In this document: piece after piece, positions 8,785 to 18,447 of the stretch
Position numbering within the stretch: the first letter of the stretch is position 1
Layout of the letters: every line of letters begins with the position of its first letter
Source of the DNA: an uncultured Eubacteriales bacterium
Lineage (GTDB): Bacteria > Bacillota > Clostridia > Oscillospirales > Acutalibacteraceae
DNA: 64,000 nucleotides
NCBI GenBank assembly: GCA_934488615.1
Contig: CAKSSJ010000001.1
Coordinates: 115,608 to 179,607 of the forward strand
Direction: 5' to 3'
Notes under the pieces: generated by a model
Databases searched by the model: none
What the model saw: only the letters and a program-made list of their open reading frames with translations
Told to the model about the DNA's origin: nothing
Translations under genes and position numbers: made by a program

Positions 8785-10362
8785 ATGAGTGACGAAAACA
8801 GATATTACGGAACATCGGAAAATCCGCAGCCTGCCGATTTTGCATCTGAAAGCAATCAGCCGAACGAAAACGGATATGCTTGGCAGAGTGAGCAGAATCC
8901 GAGCGACAACGGACAGTCGGCAAACGGAGAGAATCCCGTTAATAACGACTATAATGATTTCAGCCGATATAACGATAGTGTTGACGATTCCCCGAGTGAG
9001 CCGCAGTACAGTCCGTACAATTCGCAGAGCTACGGCTCAGCAGGAGCGGGAGCACCGCAGAACGATTATTACAGTCAGCAGTATGCAAAGACTGTTAATG
9101 AAGTGCCTGCAAAGAAAAAGAGCAAGGGCTTCAAGGGCTTTGTGATTGCGCTTGTTGCAATTGTTGTTTGCGTAGCGGTTGTACTTGCTGTTTATCCGAA
9201 ATTCAAAAAGAGCAACACGGCATCTCCATCGGGTGATTCAACACAGCTTACACTTTCGGAGACTCCGACGGCTAAGAACACATCGGGAATTCCGTCCAGC
9301 GAGACGGTTGCCGCCAACGCTGAGAAGTTCAATGTCGGCATAAAGCTTTACGGTCAGTCGCAGTCGATATTCTCGTCCTCTTCAAGCAATTCACTTGTCG
9401 GCGAGGGCTCGGGAATTATCATGGGCGAGGACAGCGCAAAGAAATATACCTACATCGTAACCTGTGCACACGTTATCAGCTCGGTCAAAACCTCTGGCTA
9501 CACGATGACGGTTACAGACTATGAGGGCAACAATTACGACGGTATCCTCGTCGGCTATGATTCAAAGACAGATGTCGGCGTTGTCAAAATTGCAAAAACA
9601 GGTCTTACTGCCGCTGAGTTCGGTGATTCAACCTCTTTGAAGAAGGGTCAGACGGTTTATGCGATCGGCAACCCGGGCGGTTCGGAGTTCTTCGGATCAT
9701 TCACAAAGGGTATGGTTTCCGCTATTGACAGACCTATCAGCAGTGAGAGCGGATACGAAATGAAGTGTATTCAGCATACAACGCCTATCAATTCAGGTAA
9801 CTCAGGTGGCGCACTCATGAATGAGTACGGTCAGGTTATCGGTATCAACTCTTCAAAGATCGTCAGCACGGGATATGAGGGAATGGCATTTGCAATTCCG
9901 ATCTCGGATGCAAAGGAAATTATTGACGATATCATTTCCAACGGCTATGTTACCGACAGACCGAAGCTTGGTATTTCCTATGCCGCGGCTGAAAAATATC
10001 AGCAGTATGCAATGGTAGTTAAGCTCAAAAATCTGCCGAGCGGCTCGCTTGTTATTGCTTCGATAAGCTCTGACAGCTCGCTTGCAAACAGCAAGGCAAA
10101 GGTCGGCGACCTTATCACTGCCGTAAACGGTGAAAAGCTTGACACTGCGGATGTTCTTCTCGATAAGATCGAAAACGGCAAGGTCGGCGATAAGCTCAAG
10201 CTTGAGCTTTGCAGAATCAATTCCGACTATTCGGTAGATACCTTTACCGTTGAAGCTACGCTTGTTGAGGATAAGGGCACGTCGTCCGAGACCGAGACAA
10301 CAACCGAGAGCCAGGTTCAGGGCGGATATGACTGGAGCCAGTTCTTCGGCAGCGGATATTGA
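8785..10362 (+). CDS. HtrA/DegP-type serine protease with PDZ domain
   Basis: A 525-residue membrane-anchored protease of the S1C family. An Asn/Gln/Ser-rich cytoplasmic region (1-110) is followed by a KKKSKGFKGF stop, a membrane segment (about 118-137), a linker, and a trypsin-like domain with triad H229 (CAHV), D263 (KTDVGVV) and S340 (GNSGGAL). One PDZ domain fills about 395-490. The start at 8785 has AGGAGG upstream; an earlier in-frame start has none. It lies downstream of the two-component system with its own 110-base gap. It likely degrades misfolded surface proteins. Confidence 0.92.
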   Translation: MSDENRYYGTSENPQPADFASESNQPNENGYAWQSEQNPSDNGQSANGENPVNNDYNDFSRYNDSVDDSPSEPQYSPYNSQSYGSAGAGAPQNDYYSQQYAKTVNEVPAKKKSKGFKGFVIALVAIVVCVAVVLAVYPKFKKSNTASPSGDSTQLTLSETPTAKNTSGIPSSETVAANAEKFNVGIKLYGQSQSIFSSSSSNSLVGEGSGIIMGEDSAKKYTYIVTCAHVISSVKTSGYTMTVTDYEGNNYDGILVGYDSKTDVGVVKIAKTGLTAAEFGDSTSLKKGQTVYAIGNPGGSEFFGSFTKGMVSAIDRPISSESGYEMKCIQHTTPINSGNSGGALMNEYGQVIGINSSKIVSTGYEGMAFAIPISDAKEIIDDIISNGYVTDRPKLGISYAAAEKYQQYAMVVKLKNLPSGSLVIASISSDSSLANSKAKVGDLITAVNGEKLDTADVLLDKIENGKVGDKLKLELCRINSDYSVDTFTVEATLVEDKGTSSETETTTESQVQGGYDWSQFFGSGY

Positions 10363-10397
10363 TATAGTGTGATTTTTGAATGATTTTTTAAAAAATA

Positions 10398-10433
10398 AAA
10401 GGAGTTCACGGCATTTGTCGGAACTCCTTTTCC
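10398..10433 (+). terminator. Terminator after the HtrA gene
   Basis: Stem AAAGGAGTTC / GAACTCCTTT with a 13-base loop, followed by a short T run, 36 bases after the stop codon. The rest of the 397-base gap to the next gene is AT-rich, with only the palindrome at 10698 noted. Confidence 0.8.
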
Positions 10434-10697
10434 GATTGGTTAAAATGACAACAGTTTTCCAAAATGTTGTGTTTAAGGGGCTGTTTTTTGCATGTTTTGT
10501 CAATATTTGGTGATTTTACACAACTCAAAATGACCCAAAAAATTGGAATAGTTTAGTCATTATTTATAAAATATCCAATGATTTATGCTCTTTTTGAAAA
10601 GATTTTTCAAAAAATATGCTCAAAAGGGTTGAAATATTCTTTGAAATTGTGTAAAATGTATATGTTTAGATTGGCATTTTGTATAAACCTGCCTAAA

Positions 10698-10714
10698 ATG
10701 ATCCGTCGGATCAT
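10698..10714. promoter_or_regulatory. Perfect palindrome, possible operator
   Basis: ATGATCCGTCGGATCAT is a perfect 17-base palindrome, 46 bases before the regulator start codon. Its size and place suit a dimeric DNA-binding protein, perhaps the regulator itself; that is inference. It lacks a T run, so is unlikely to be a terminator. Confidence 0.4.
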
Positions 10715-10759
10715 GAAAAGCGAATTATGATGTGAAAAACAATCGTGAGGAGAGATTAT

Positions 10760-11845
10760 ATGTCAAACAGACTTTTTCAGGGAGTCATCCATCAGATGAG
10801 AAGTGCGATCGACAGAACGATCGGTATTATTGATGAAACAGGTACAATTATTTCTTGCAGTGAGCTTGGAAGAATAGGTGAGGTGGTTCCCACAGCGGCG
10901 GCAAGCGCCTTTATGGATACAGAGGCTTGCGTTGTTGACGGCTGCACCTACAAGACCTTTGGTAATCAGATTCACCCCGAATATGCGGTTTTTATTGACG
11001 GTGATGACGAGCTTGCTGAGAAGTACACAAACATCAGTGCAGTTGCGCTCAGCAATCTTAAGCAGTATTTTGATGAGAAGTATGACAGAAACAATTTCAT
11101 CAAGAATGTTATTCTTGACAATATTCTCCCGGGAGATATTTACCTCAAGGCCCGCGAGCTTCGCTTTAATAACGATGCTACCCGTGCGGTTCTTCTTATC
11201 AGAATCCCGAATCAGACAGATGTTTCCGCTTATGACATTGTTCAGAACCTTTTTCCGGACAAGTCTAAGGATTTCGTTGTCAGCATCAACGAGACCGATA
11301 TTGCGCTTGTAAAAGAGGTTAAGAGCAACATAGAATCCAAAGATCTTGAAAAGCTTGCACGCTCAATTGCTGATTCTCTTTCGACTGAGCTTTATGTTCA
11401 TTCCGTTATCGGTATCGGCACAACAGTTGCAGGCATCAAGGAGCTTGCCCGTTCCTTCAAGGAGGCTCAGATATCCCTCGAGGTCGGTAAGGTATTCGAC
11501 AACGAAAAGACTATCGTCAGCTATGACAGTCTCGGCATTGCCCGTCTTATCTATCAGCTGCCGACTACTCTTTGCGAGCTTTTCCTTCGTGAGGTATTCA
11601 AACGCGGCTCGATCGAAAGCCTTGATCAGGAAACTCTGTTCACAATTCAGAAGTTCTTTGAGAATAACCTTAATGTCAGCGAGACTTCGAGAAAGCTCTT
11701 TGTTCACAGAAATACGCTCGTTTACCGTCTTGAGAAAATCAAGAAAATTACAGGTCTTGATCTCCGCGAGTTTGACGACGCTATCGTATTCAAAGTCGCA
11801 CTCATGGTAAAGAGATATCTTGACGCCAATCCGATCAAATACTGA
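10760..11845 (+). CDS. CdaR-like transcriptional regulator (PucR C-terminal HTH)
   Basis: A 361-residue protein. The N-terminal third (IDRTIGIIDETGTI, then CTYKTFG) resembles the sugar-diacid recognition domain. A middle GGDEF-like region follows, and the C-terminus (about 305-360) carries the HTH_30 helix-turn-helix with NLNVSETSRKLFVHRNTLVYRL. ATG at 10760 follows GAGGAGAG. It lies 20 bases upstream of ftsE on the same strand. A regulator next to ftsEX is unusual, and whether it controls that operon is not shown by the sequence. Confidence 0.82.
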   Translation: MSNRLFQGVIHQMRSAIDRTIGIIDETGTIISCSELGRIGEVVPTAAASAFMDTEACVVDGCTYKTFGNQIHPEYAVFIDGDDELAEKYTNISAVALSNLKQYFDEKYDRNNFIKNVILDNILPGDIYLKARELRFNNDATRAVLLIRIPNQTDVSAYDIVQNLFPDKSKDFVVSINETDIALVKEVKSNIESKDLEKLARSIADSLSTELYVHSVIGIGTTVAGIKELARSFKEAQISLEVGKVFDNEKTIVSYDSLGIARLIYQLPTTLCELFLREVFKRGSIESLDQETLFTIQKFFENNLNVSETSRKLFVHRNTLVYRLEKIKKITGLDLREFDDAIVFKVALMVKRYLDANPIKY

Positions 11846-11865
11846 TATAACTAAGGACAGATAAC

Positions 11866-12744
11866 ATGATTGATTTTAAAAACGTATCCAAGGTTTACGA
11901 TAACGGAACCAAGGCGCTCAGCAATGTCAATATACATATTGATAAGGGTGAGTTTGTTTTCGTTGTCGGTGCTTCGGGAGCGGGAAAGAGTACCTTCCTC
12001 AAATTGATTATGCGTGAGGAAGTTCCTTCATCGGGTTCAATTGTTATTAAGGGATTTAACCTTAACGAGATGAAGAAAAAGAAAATACCGTATTATCGCA
12101 GAAATATGGGTATCGTTTTTCAGGACTTCCGCCTTATTCCGACTATGACAGTTTACGACAATGTTGCTTTTGCAATGCGTGTTGTCGGCGCAAGGGAGAA
12201 GGATATCAGAAAACGTGTACCGTATGTTATCAACATGGTAGGCCTTTCGGCAAAGGCAAGAAACTATCCGAACGAGCTTTCGGGCGGCGAGCAGCAGAGA
12301 GTTGCTCTTGCTCGTGCGCTTGCCAACAATGCGGATATCATCATTGCAGATGAGCCGACGGGCAACGTTGATCCTCAGATGTCGCAGGAAATCGTTGAGC
12401 TTCTTACAAGGCTCAATGAAGCAGGAACAACGGTCATAATGGTTACGCATGCGCACGATCTTGTCAAGAAATTTGACAAGCGAGTTATAACGCTTGAAAG
12501 CGGCGAGGTAGTTGCCGACGGTATGATTGAAAACGGAGAGCTTCCCGTTCAGTCTGCCGCTCATCTCAATCTGGAGAAAAAGACGATAGAGGAAAAGTAT
12601 TCCTCAAAGGAAGAGGCAGAGAAGCCCGAAGAGAAAAAGGAAGAAAAGGTTGATGAGGAGTTCCTCGATGCAATAATCAGCGACAACGATTCTTACCGTA
12701 TTTATATTGAACAGGATTCGGAAAAGGACGGTGAGGATCAATGA
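11866..12744 (+). CDS. ftsE: Cell division ATP-binding protein FtsE
   Basis: The ABC ATPase of the FtsEX complex, which drives septal peptidoglycan hydrolysis from the inner membrane face. Walker A GASGAGKST is near 37-45, the signature LSGGEQQR near 139, and Walker B IIIADEPTG near 160. At 292 residues it is about 60 longer than usual: residues past about 225 form a Lys/Glu-rich acidic tail. The stop overlaps the ftsX start by 4 bases, so the two are translationally coupled. Confidence 0.95.
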   Translation: MIDFKNVSKVYDNGTKALSNVNIHIDKGEFVFVVGASGAGKSTFLKLIMREEVPSSGSIVIKGFNLNEMKKKKIPYYRRNMGIVFQDFRLIPTMTVYDNVAFAMRVVGAREKDIRKRVPYVINMVGLSAKARNYPNELSGGEQQRVALARALANNADIIIADEPTGNVDPQMSQEIVELLTRLNEAGTTVIMVTHAHDLVKKFDKRVITLESGEVVADGMIENGELPVQSAAHLNLEKKTIEEKYSSKEEAEKPEEKKEEKVDEEFLDAIISDNDSYRIYIEQDSEKDGEDQ

Positions 12745-13667
12745 AGAGAAGAGGACGTTTAGGCTACCTTACCAAAGAGGGCTTCAGAAATATTCGCGTT
12801 AATCACCTGATGTCCATTGCTTCGATCGCCGTGCTTATGTCCTGCCTTGTTATGATGGGCGCGGCATTTATGGTTATCGTAAATGTCAACAATGTCATGA
12901 CGGAGATCGAAAGCCAGAATGTGGTTATGGTTTACCTCAAGGACGAGGTTCAGGGCGACGAAATAGCCCAAATGAAAGATAAAATTACATTGATGCAGAA
13001 TGTCAAAAAGTGCGAATATGTCAGCAAGGATACTGCGTTCAGACAGCAGCTCGATGAGCTTGGCACCGACGCAACCTACTTTGAGGGCATTGACAACCCG
13101 TTGCCAGATCTTTTCAAGGTTTCGGTCAGCGACATGACAAAGTTTGATAAAACTGTGTCTGAGCTTCAGAATCTCGACGGAGTTGATTCCGTCCGCGACA
13201 ACAGAGATATCGCGCAGACCCTTGTCAGGATCAGAAGCATGATCTTCTATGTCAGCATCGGTATAATCGCCATTCTGCTTCTTATCTCGCTGTTCATCAT
13301 TGCGAACACCGTTCGTATCACGATGTACAGCAGGAGACTTGAAATAAACATTATGAAATCGGTCGGCGCAACGAATTGGTTTATCCGTTGGCCGTTCATG
13401 GTTGAAGGTATGGTTCTCGGCGCAATTTCGGGAGTTCTTTCACTTGCCATTGTATGGGGTGTTTACAGGCTCCTCCAGTCAACCGTATCGTCAATGCTTA
13501 CTATGGTAAGCAGAGGCTTTACGATCGTGCCGTTTACCGATTATGTAATATATCTTCTTGTTGCTTTCCTTGCAATAGGTATTGTTTCGGGCGGAATAGG
13601 AAGTCTTATTTCCATACAGAAATACCTCAGGGAACGTGGAGGAGTTGTGTATGAAGAAGCTGAATAA
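12741..13667 (+). CDS. ftsX: Cell division protein FtsX
   Basis: A 308-residue membrane partner of FtsE. A first membrane segment (about 25-47), a large extracellular loop (about 50-165) and three further segments (about 170-192, 218-240 and 268-292) give the standard FtsX plan. NIMKSVGATNWFIRWPF is the typical coupling segment for the ATPase. The extracellular loop should recruit the hydrolase or activator encoded next; the two genes overlap by 17 bases. Confidence 0.94.
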   Translation: MKRRGRLGYLTKEGFRNIRVNHLMSIASIAVLMSCLVMMGAAFMVIVNVNNVMTEIESQNVVMVYLKDEVQGDEIAQMKDKITLMQNVKKCEYVSKDTAFRQQLDELGTDATYFEGIDNPLPDLFKVSVSDMTKFDKTVSELQNLDGVDSVRDNRDIAQTLVRIRSMIFYVSIGIIAILLLISLFIIANTVRITMYSRRLEINIMKSVGATNWFIRWPFMVEGMVLGAISGVLSLAIVWGVYRLLQSTVSSMLTMVSRGFTIVPFTDYVIYLLVAFLAIGIVSGGIGSLISIQKYLRERGGVVYEEAE

Positions 13668-14979
13668 AATAATATCACTGCTTATGAGCGCGGCGCTTAT
13701 CTTTGTATCGTTTATGTCGTATGCGCCGAAGGCTCAGGCAAAAACACTCAGCGATCTGAGAGACGAATATTCCGATATTGAGGACAAGGTGTCCGAGAGC
13801 GAGCAGAAGGTCAAGGAGCTTGAAAGCCAGCAGGCAGATCAGGCGAAGATCGTTTCGGCGCTCAATGTTCAGCTCCAAAAGCTCAATCAAGAGCGTGAAA
13901 ACATCACCGCGCAGAAGGATCTCATCACCGAGGACATCAACGCAACGGAGCAGAAGATTTCTTCGCTTAATGCGGAGATTGCCAAGCTCGACGCAGAGAT
14001 CGCCGCAAAGGATAAGGAGATTAAAGACACGGTACAGCTTTTCTGCAACCGAATGAGAGCCAACTATATGGCAGGCGAAACATCGGTGCTTGAAATTTTC
14101 ACATCCTCATCGGATATGTCGAGCTTTCTGAACCGTCTTGAAATGTTCAAGCGCGTCACCGAGAGCGACCAGGGTCTTGTTGATAAGCTCAACAAGGAAA
14201 TTGCATCAATTGAAAAAATGCAAAAGGAGCTTGAAGAAAAGAAAGCTACTCTCCAGAAGGAAAAGACCGAGCTTGAGGCGAAGCGAAGCGACCTTCAGTC
14301 CACGGAGGATACCTTGACGGCAAATCAGAACGTTATCAAGCAGAAAACCGAGGAGGTTGAAGCAAAGCTTCGTGCGCTGAACGCTCAGACGAAGGAGATC
14401 AAGGTCTCAATCGACGAATATAATTCCGAGATGGCGAGACTTGATAATGAAATCAAGGAAGCCATCAGAAAAGCCAATCAGAATAATAACGGCGGCGGAT
14501 CAAGCGGCGGTTCATCGGGCGGCGGCTCAAATGCAGGAAATATGGATTCCAATGTCAGCGCTTCGGGCTGGGCGTGGCCGATGCCGTATGACGGTGTTTA
14601 TCTCACTTCGTATTACGGCTACCGTTATCATCCGCTTGACGGCGATTGGAGATACCCCAGCGGTATCGACGTTTCCATGAGCGGCGCTTACGGCAAGAAT
14701 ATCATTGCCACAAGAGCAGGTACGGTTATTATCTCCTCGTATGAGGGCGAGAACGGAACAGGCTACGGCAGCTATATCGTCATTGACCACGGCGACGGAT
14801 ATACCTCGCTTTACGGTCATTGCAGTGCGCTTCTTGTTTCTCAGGGACAGCGTGTTTCGCGCGGTCAGATCATCGCCCGTGTCGGCAGTACGGGCTGGTC
14901 AACAGGACCTCACCTTCATTTTGAGGTCAGATACGACGGCGAAACAGTCGATCCGCTTGACTATGTAAACCTGCCGTAA
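13651..14979 (+). CDS. EnvC/PcsB-type coiled-coil protein with degenerate LytM (M23) domain
   Basis: A 442-residue secreted protein. Signal peptide 1-31 (ends AQA), a long coiled coil (about 33-275), a Gly/Ser/Asn linker (about 276-300) and a C-terminal LytM domain. H390 (YGH) and the H421-x-H423 pair (PHLHFE) are present, and D340 of the HxxxD motif is present, but its histidine is P336 (PSGID). A zinc ligand is therefore missing, as in activator-type EnvC proteins. The ATG at 13651 follows GGAGG. Position directly after ftsEX fits an FtsX-regulated activator of cell-wall amidases. Confidence 0.88.
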   Translation: MKKLNKIISLLMSAALIFVSFMSYAPKAQAKTLSDLRDEYSDIEDKVSESEQKVKELESQQADQAKIVSALNVQLQKLNQERENITAQKDLITEDINATEQKISSLNAEIAKLDAEIAAKDKEIKDTVQLFCNRMRANYMAGETSVLEIFTSSSDMSSFLNRLEMFKRVTESDQGLVDKLNKEIASIEKMQKELEEKKATLQKEKTELEAKRSDLQSTEDTLTANQNVIKQKTEEVEAKLRALNAQTKEIKVSIDEYNSEMARLDNEIKEAIRKANQNNNGGGSSGGSSGGGSNAGNMDSNVSASGWAWPMPYDGVYLTSYYGYRYHPLDGDWRYPSGIDVSMSGAYGKNIIATRAGTVIISSYEGENGTGYGSYIVIDHGDGYTSLYGHCSALLVSQGQRVSRGQIIARVGSTGWSTGPHLHFEVRYDGETVDPLDYVNLP

Positions 14980-14998
14980 ATACAAAATTCAATAAAAT

Positions 14999-15029
14999 AA
15001 CCCCGTCGGATTTTCGGCGGGGTTTATTT
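14999..15029 (+). terminator. Terminator after the ftsEX operon
   Basis: Stem AACCCCGTCG / CGGCGGGGTT with a 6-base loop, then TTATTT, 20 bases after the stop. Confidence 0.85.
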
Positions 15030-15038
15030 GTTCATATA

Positions 15039-15075
15039 TTAAGGCAATGTCACAATGGTGCGGCATTGCCTTTAA
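15039..15075. repeat. Hairpin repeat family, copy C
   Basis: Arms TTAAGGCAATGTC and GCGGCATTGCCTTTAA. The shortest copy, placed between two convergent genes where it could act as a terminator for the minus-strand GH125 gene. Confidence 0.65.
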
Positions 15076-15076
15076 T

Positions 15077-16360
15077 TTATATAATTCCTTTGTTAAGAGC
15101 GGACTCAATAAATTCGGCAAAGATCGAATTTGACCATGCAAACCACGGACGTGTAAAATCCGTTGCATCATCGGCATTGAAGCCCTCGTGCATATAGCCC
15201 GTGTCCGCGTCTGTCGCAGCGAGCGTTTCAATGAGCTTTTTAATCTCCTCGGGATCGGTGGAGGTCAAGCCCTGCATCGAAAGAGCAATGTGCCAGATAA
15301 AGCCGTGCGGTGTGTGAGGACTGCCGACGCCCGAAGCCGCCTTGCCCGTGTAATAGAACGGGTTATCCTCGCTGAGAATGAATTTTCTTGTGTTGACATA
15401 AATGGGATCGTTCACGTCGCAATAGCCGAGATACGGCGCACTGAGCAGGCTCGGAACATTAGCATCGTCGGCAAGAACATGGTTGCCGAAGCCGTCCGTT
15501 TCGCAGGCAAAAATCCTGCCGTATTTTGGGTGAATGACCGTGCCGTAGGTGTTGATTCCGTATTCGATCTCATTGCGGAGATTTCGCACCTTTGCAAGGA
15601 ATTTTTCGCCGTCAATATTCATCTCGGTAAAAATTTCATCAATATATCTGAGCACAACAACGGCAAACATATTTGAGGCGATAAGGTAGCCGAACGTACA
15701 GCTGTCGTCGCTCGGACGGAAGCCGCTCCATGTCATGCCCGTGAAATTGACGGGGTAGCCCATGCCGCCGTTGTGGAGAGTGTCAATCCATCGGCAGCCG
15801 AAGCGCTGGAATGAATAAGGCGATTTCTCAAAGTGATGCTGTTCCGTTATCCAAAGGTCAACAACGGTTTTTGCCGTCTTGATAAAATCATCGTCAATTA
15901 TCGTTTTGTCGCCCGACTCCTTATAATAGAGATAAGCAAGCCTGAACGGATAGCAGAGCGAGTCGATTTCATACTTGCGCTCCCAAACCCACGGGTCGTT
16001 GAGCGGAATATCATCGGTGTGACCGTGACCGTTTTTCTCAATGTTGAACGCATTGGCATACGGGTCAATTCTTATATAGGCAAGCTGACGGACAACGAGA
16101 CCTCGTATTATCGAACGGATCTCGGGGTCGTCCTTGGTCAGCGGAAGATAATGAGTGACCTGTGCGGTGGAGTCTCTGAGCCACATTGCGGGAATATCGC
16201 CCGTATAAAGGAAGGTTGATCCGTCGGGGAGAATTTCCGCCGTTGTCTCAAGCGTGTTCGGGTAGCAGTTGCGATAAAGCTTTTCAAGCTTCGGATACTT
16301 TTTTAATTTTTCAGCCACCTCGTCAATGTGGGCGGTGATTGAATTCGGAATGTTTTTCAT
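15077..16360 (-). CDS. Glycoside hydrolase family 125, exo-alpha-1,6-mannosidase
   Basis: A 427-residue cytoplasmic protein of normal GH125 length. The family opening GDIPAMWLRDSTAQVTHY is present, with NPWVWERKYEIDSL-type and GMTWSGFRPSDD segments, and a C-terminal MHEGFNADD stretch that should hold the catalytic base glutamate. Known members are metal-independent exo-alpha-1,6-mannosidases acting on N-glycan or yeast mannan cores. No signal peptide, so it should act on imported oligosaccharides. AAGGAG precedes the ATG. It lies 11 bases downstream of the GH89 gene in the same operon. Confidence 0.93.
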   Translation of the reverse strand: MKNIPNSITAHIDEVAEKLKKYPKLEKLYRNCYPNTLETTAEILPDGSTFLYTGDIPAMWLRDSTAQVTHYLPLTKDDPEIRSIIRGLVVRQLAYIRIDPYANAFNIEKNGHGHTDDIPLNDPWVWERKYEIDSLCYPFRLAYLYYKESGDKTIIDDDFIKTAKTVVDLWITEQHHFEKSPYSFQRFGCRWIDTLHNGGMGYPVNFTGMTWSGFRPSDDSCTFGYLIASNMFAVVVLRYIDEIFTEMNIDGEKFLAKVRNLRNEIEYGINTYGTVIHPKYGRIFACETDGFGNHVLADDANVPSLLSAPYLGYCDVNDPIYVNTRKFILSEDNPFYYTGKAASGVGSPHTPHGFIWHIALSMQGLTSTDPEEIKKLIETLAATDADTGYMHEGFNADDATDFTRPWFAWSNSIFAEFIESALNKGII

Positions 16361-16371
16361 TGCAGAGCTCC

Positions 16372-18447
16372 TTAAAACTGTGTATAAACTTCTGAATATT
16401 TTTCAAGCAATTCCTTTGCAACTTCTACGGTGTCCTCTTCGCCGATTCCGTTCTTGCGCGGAATGTAATTTTCGAGGAAATTGTTTTCAAAAAGTGCAAG
16501 CCGTTTTGCCTGATAAGAGCCGTTATATTCGTTGCGGTCAAGCGGCTGTTTCTTTGAATTGTCCTTGAGCTTCTTCGGGTTGTCAAAGTATGCGGCAAGC
16601 GAGCGGTAATACATGTGCCATCTCGCCTCGTAATAATCCTTAACCAGTCCGCCCCACTCATTCCAAACAGTGTCATAGAGAATTGAATGGTCAAACGGTC
16701 CCCAAATTGTGTGGAGCAAAAGGAAATTTATCTGCAAGGATTCCTTTTCCTCCTGACTGCTGCCGAGCTCCTGCGCTTCAACATATTTTGTGCAGAAATT
16801 TGTCTCTTCTCTCGTTCTCAAAAGGCGGTCAATGTCCTCGCAAATTTCAAGGAAAAGGTTGCTTGCCTGCTCAAAGTTCCTGACATTTTTCTCTCGGAAA
16901 AATTCCGTTGCCTTAATGTAAACAGGGTAGGCAAGGTCGGATAAAAATTGACGAACAATCGACTGAATATCGGCACGCATTGCGTCGATTTTTTTGTCGT
17001 TGGAATTGATGATGCTTTGTGCTATCGAATAGAGCTTGTGGAAATCGTAGCCTCGCTCCATCGTGTCATACGGCGCGGTGTGCTTAACGTTTGTGCACGG
17101 ACGGGCGCAGATGATCGAGCCTGTACATTCATCGCTTGAGCAAAGATCAATGAGCGAAATTATGTCGTCGGTGAAAGACTCCGTTTTATATCTCTTGGCG
17201 CAAAAATCCTTAATAAATTCGTCACGGTCAAAGCTTCCGTCAGCTGTAACGGCTTTTAAAGCCGCCGCACAATAAACGGGGTTGATGTCAAATGTATCAA
17301 ACGAAAGTGCGCCGCCGAGCTCGGAATTTGCAAACGGATTGTCGCAAAGCTTTTGCACGTTGCCGTAAATTCCCGTTCTGCCGTAGCGGTTGCCGCTTAC
17401 CTCGGGAATATATTTTCTGCCGCTGAGAATATCGGAAGTCTTGCTCATCTCGCAGTTGTCAAGGAAAATATATCTGTCGCCCGAGCAGTTCTTGAAAAAG
17501 TCGGCATTTATCGAACTTGTGTGCAGATAGCAGACGGCATCCTCGTCAAATTCGCCGAGCATTTCTTCGAGGGCTTTGCCGAGATCGGCAAGATGTGAAT
17601 TGTAGCCCTTTTTATCGGATTCATACACGCCCTCAAAAATATAGCTGTGCGTTTCGCCGAGCGCCTCGCGCTGAATCGTCAGGAATTTTTTGTTAAAAAC
17701 GGAGAAGAAAGCGTTCTTGGGTCTGATGAAAAAAATCGGCGGGAAATTGTACCACATCGGCGCCTTAAAAATATCCATCTTGATATATTTTTTTCTAAGG
17801 CTGAACGGAACGCTCGGAATCGCCGCAGGAAAAATCGGCTCAATTCCGAGACTTCTTTCGCGGTCGCTTATAAGCTTGCCGACGGTGATTTTTCTTTCAA
17901 GATATTCCTTGCTGTTGATTGAATTTGTTCCCGCGATGTTGCCTGTCAGCTGGTTAATTAGAAAAGCGGGACCCGAGGAAAATTCAAGGCAGAAATTTTC
18001 GGGCATACCCAGATCGGTCAGCGTTCTGAAAAGAACACCGTCAAAGCCGACTGGCTGAAGCGCACGGTTGATGCCGTGCATTGCCATGAAATCAATTTCC
18101 TTTTCCCAACGGTCAAAGCCGCGGAAGTTTCCGCTGAGCGAAAACGATTCATAGCTTGTCATAGCGCGGATTTTTTTCTTTATTGTTTGGCTGATTTTTT
18201 CCTCGGGCAGGGGAGCGGAGGAGATCGTGGAAATATCATAATCTCCGCTCGTTATTACAACGCCGTGATATCTGCCGAGATAGTCATAATAAGCCATCGC
18301 CTGACTCAGCGGCGAGTTGCCTGCAAGAACAACCTTTTTGTCCTCGGAATATATTTCATAACGGTCAAAGCCGTTGTCGGAGTCAATCGTTTTTAAAACA
18401 AACTGCTCTGCGATTCTCGGCGTATTTCTTTTAATAAGCTCAAGCAT
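16372..18447 (-). CDS. Divergent GH89-like protein (alpha-N-acetylglucosaminidase family)
   Basis: A 691-residue cytoplasmic protein. The start at 18447 follows AAGGAG. The order fits NAGLU: an N-terminal domain with LAGNSPLSQAMAYYDYLGRY, a barrel with FMAMHGINRALQP and FSSGPAFL, then an all-helical C-terminal region containing DYYEARW and WEEAR-like surroundings. The position I align with the second catalytic glutamate (usually TPEGIxxN) reads SFDTFDIN, giving D384, while a glutamate remains at 277. Substrate would be alpha-GlcNAc-capped glycans such as mucin if active. Operon with GH125. Family moderately sure, activity uncertain. Confidence 0.75.
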   Translation of the reverse strand: MLELIKRNTPRIAEQFVLKTIDSDNGFDRYEIYSEDKKVVLAGNSPLSQAMAYYDYLGRYHGVVITSGDYDISTISSAPLPEEKISQTIKKKIRAMTSYESFSLSGNFRGFDRWEKEIDFMAMHGINRALQPVGFDGVLFRTLTDLGMPENFCLEFSSGPAFLINQLTGNIAGTNSINSKEYLERKITVGKLISDRERSLGIEPIFPAAIPSVPFSLRKKYIKMDIFKAPMWYNFPPIFFIRPKNAFFSVFNKKFLTIQREALGETHSYIFEGVYESDKKGYNSHLADLGKALEEMLGEFDEDAVCYLHTSSINADFFKNCSGDRYIFLDNCEMSKTSDILSGRKYIPEVSGNRYGRTGIYGNVQKLCDNPFANSELGGALSFDTFDINPVYCAAALKAVTADGSFDRDEFIKDFCAKRYKTESFTDDIISLIDLCSSDECTGSIICARPCTNVKHTAPYDTMERGYDFHKLYSIAQSIINSNDKKIDAMRADIQSIVRQFLSDLAYPVYIKATEFFREKNVRNFEQASNLFLEICEDIDRLLRTREETNFCTKYVEAQELGSSQEEKESLQINFLLLHTIWGPFDHSILYDTVWNEWGGLVKDYYEARWHMYYRSLAAYFDNPKKLKDNSKKQPLDRNEYNGSYQAKRLALFENNFLENYIPRKNGIGEEDTVEVAKELLEKYSEVYTQF

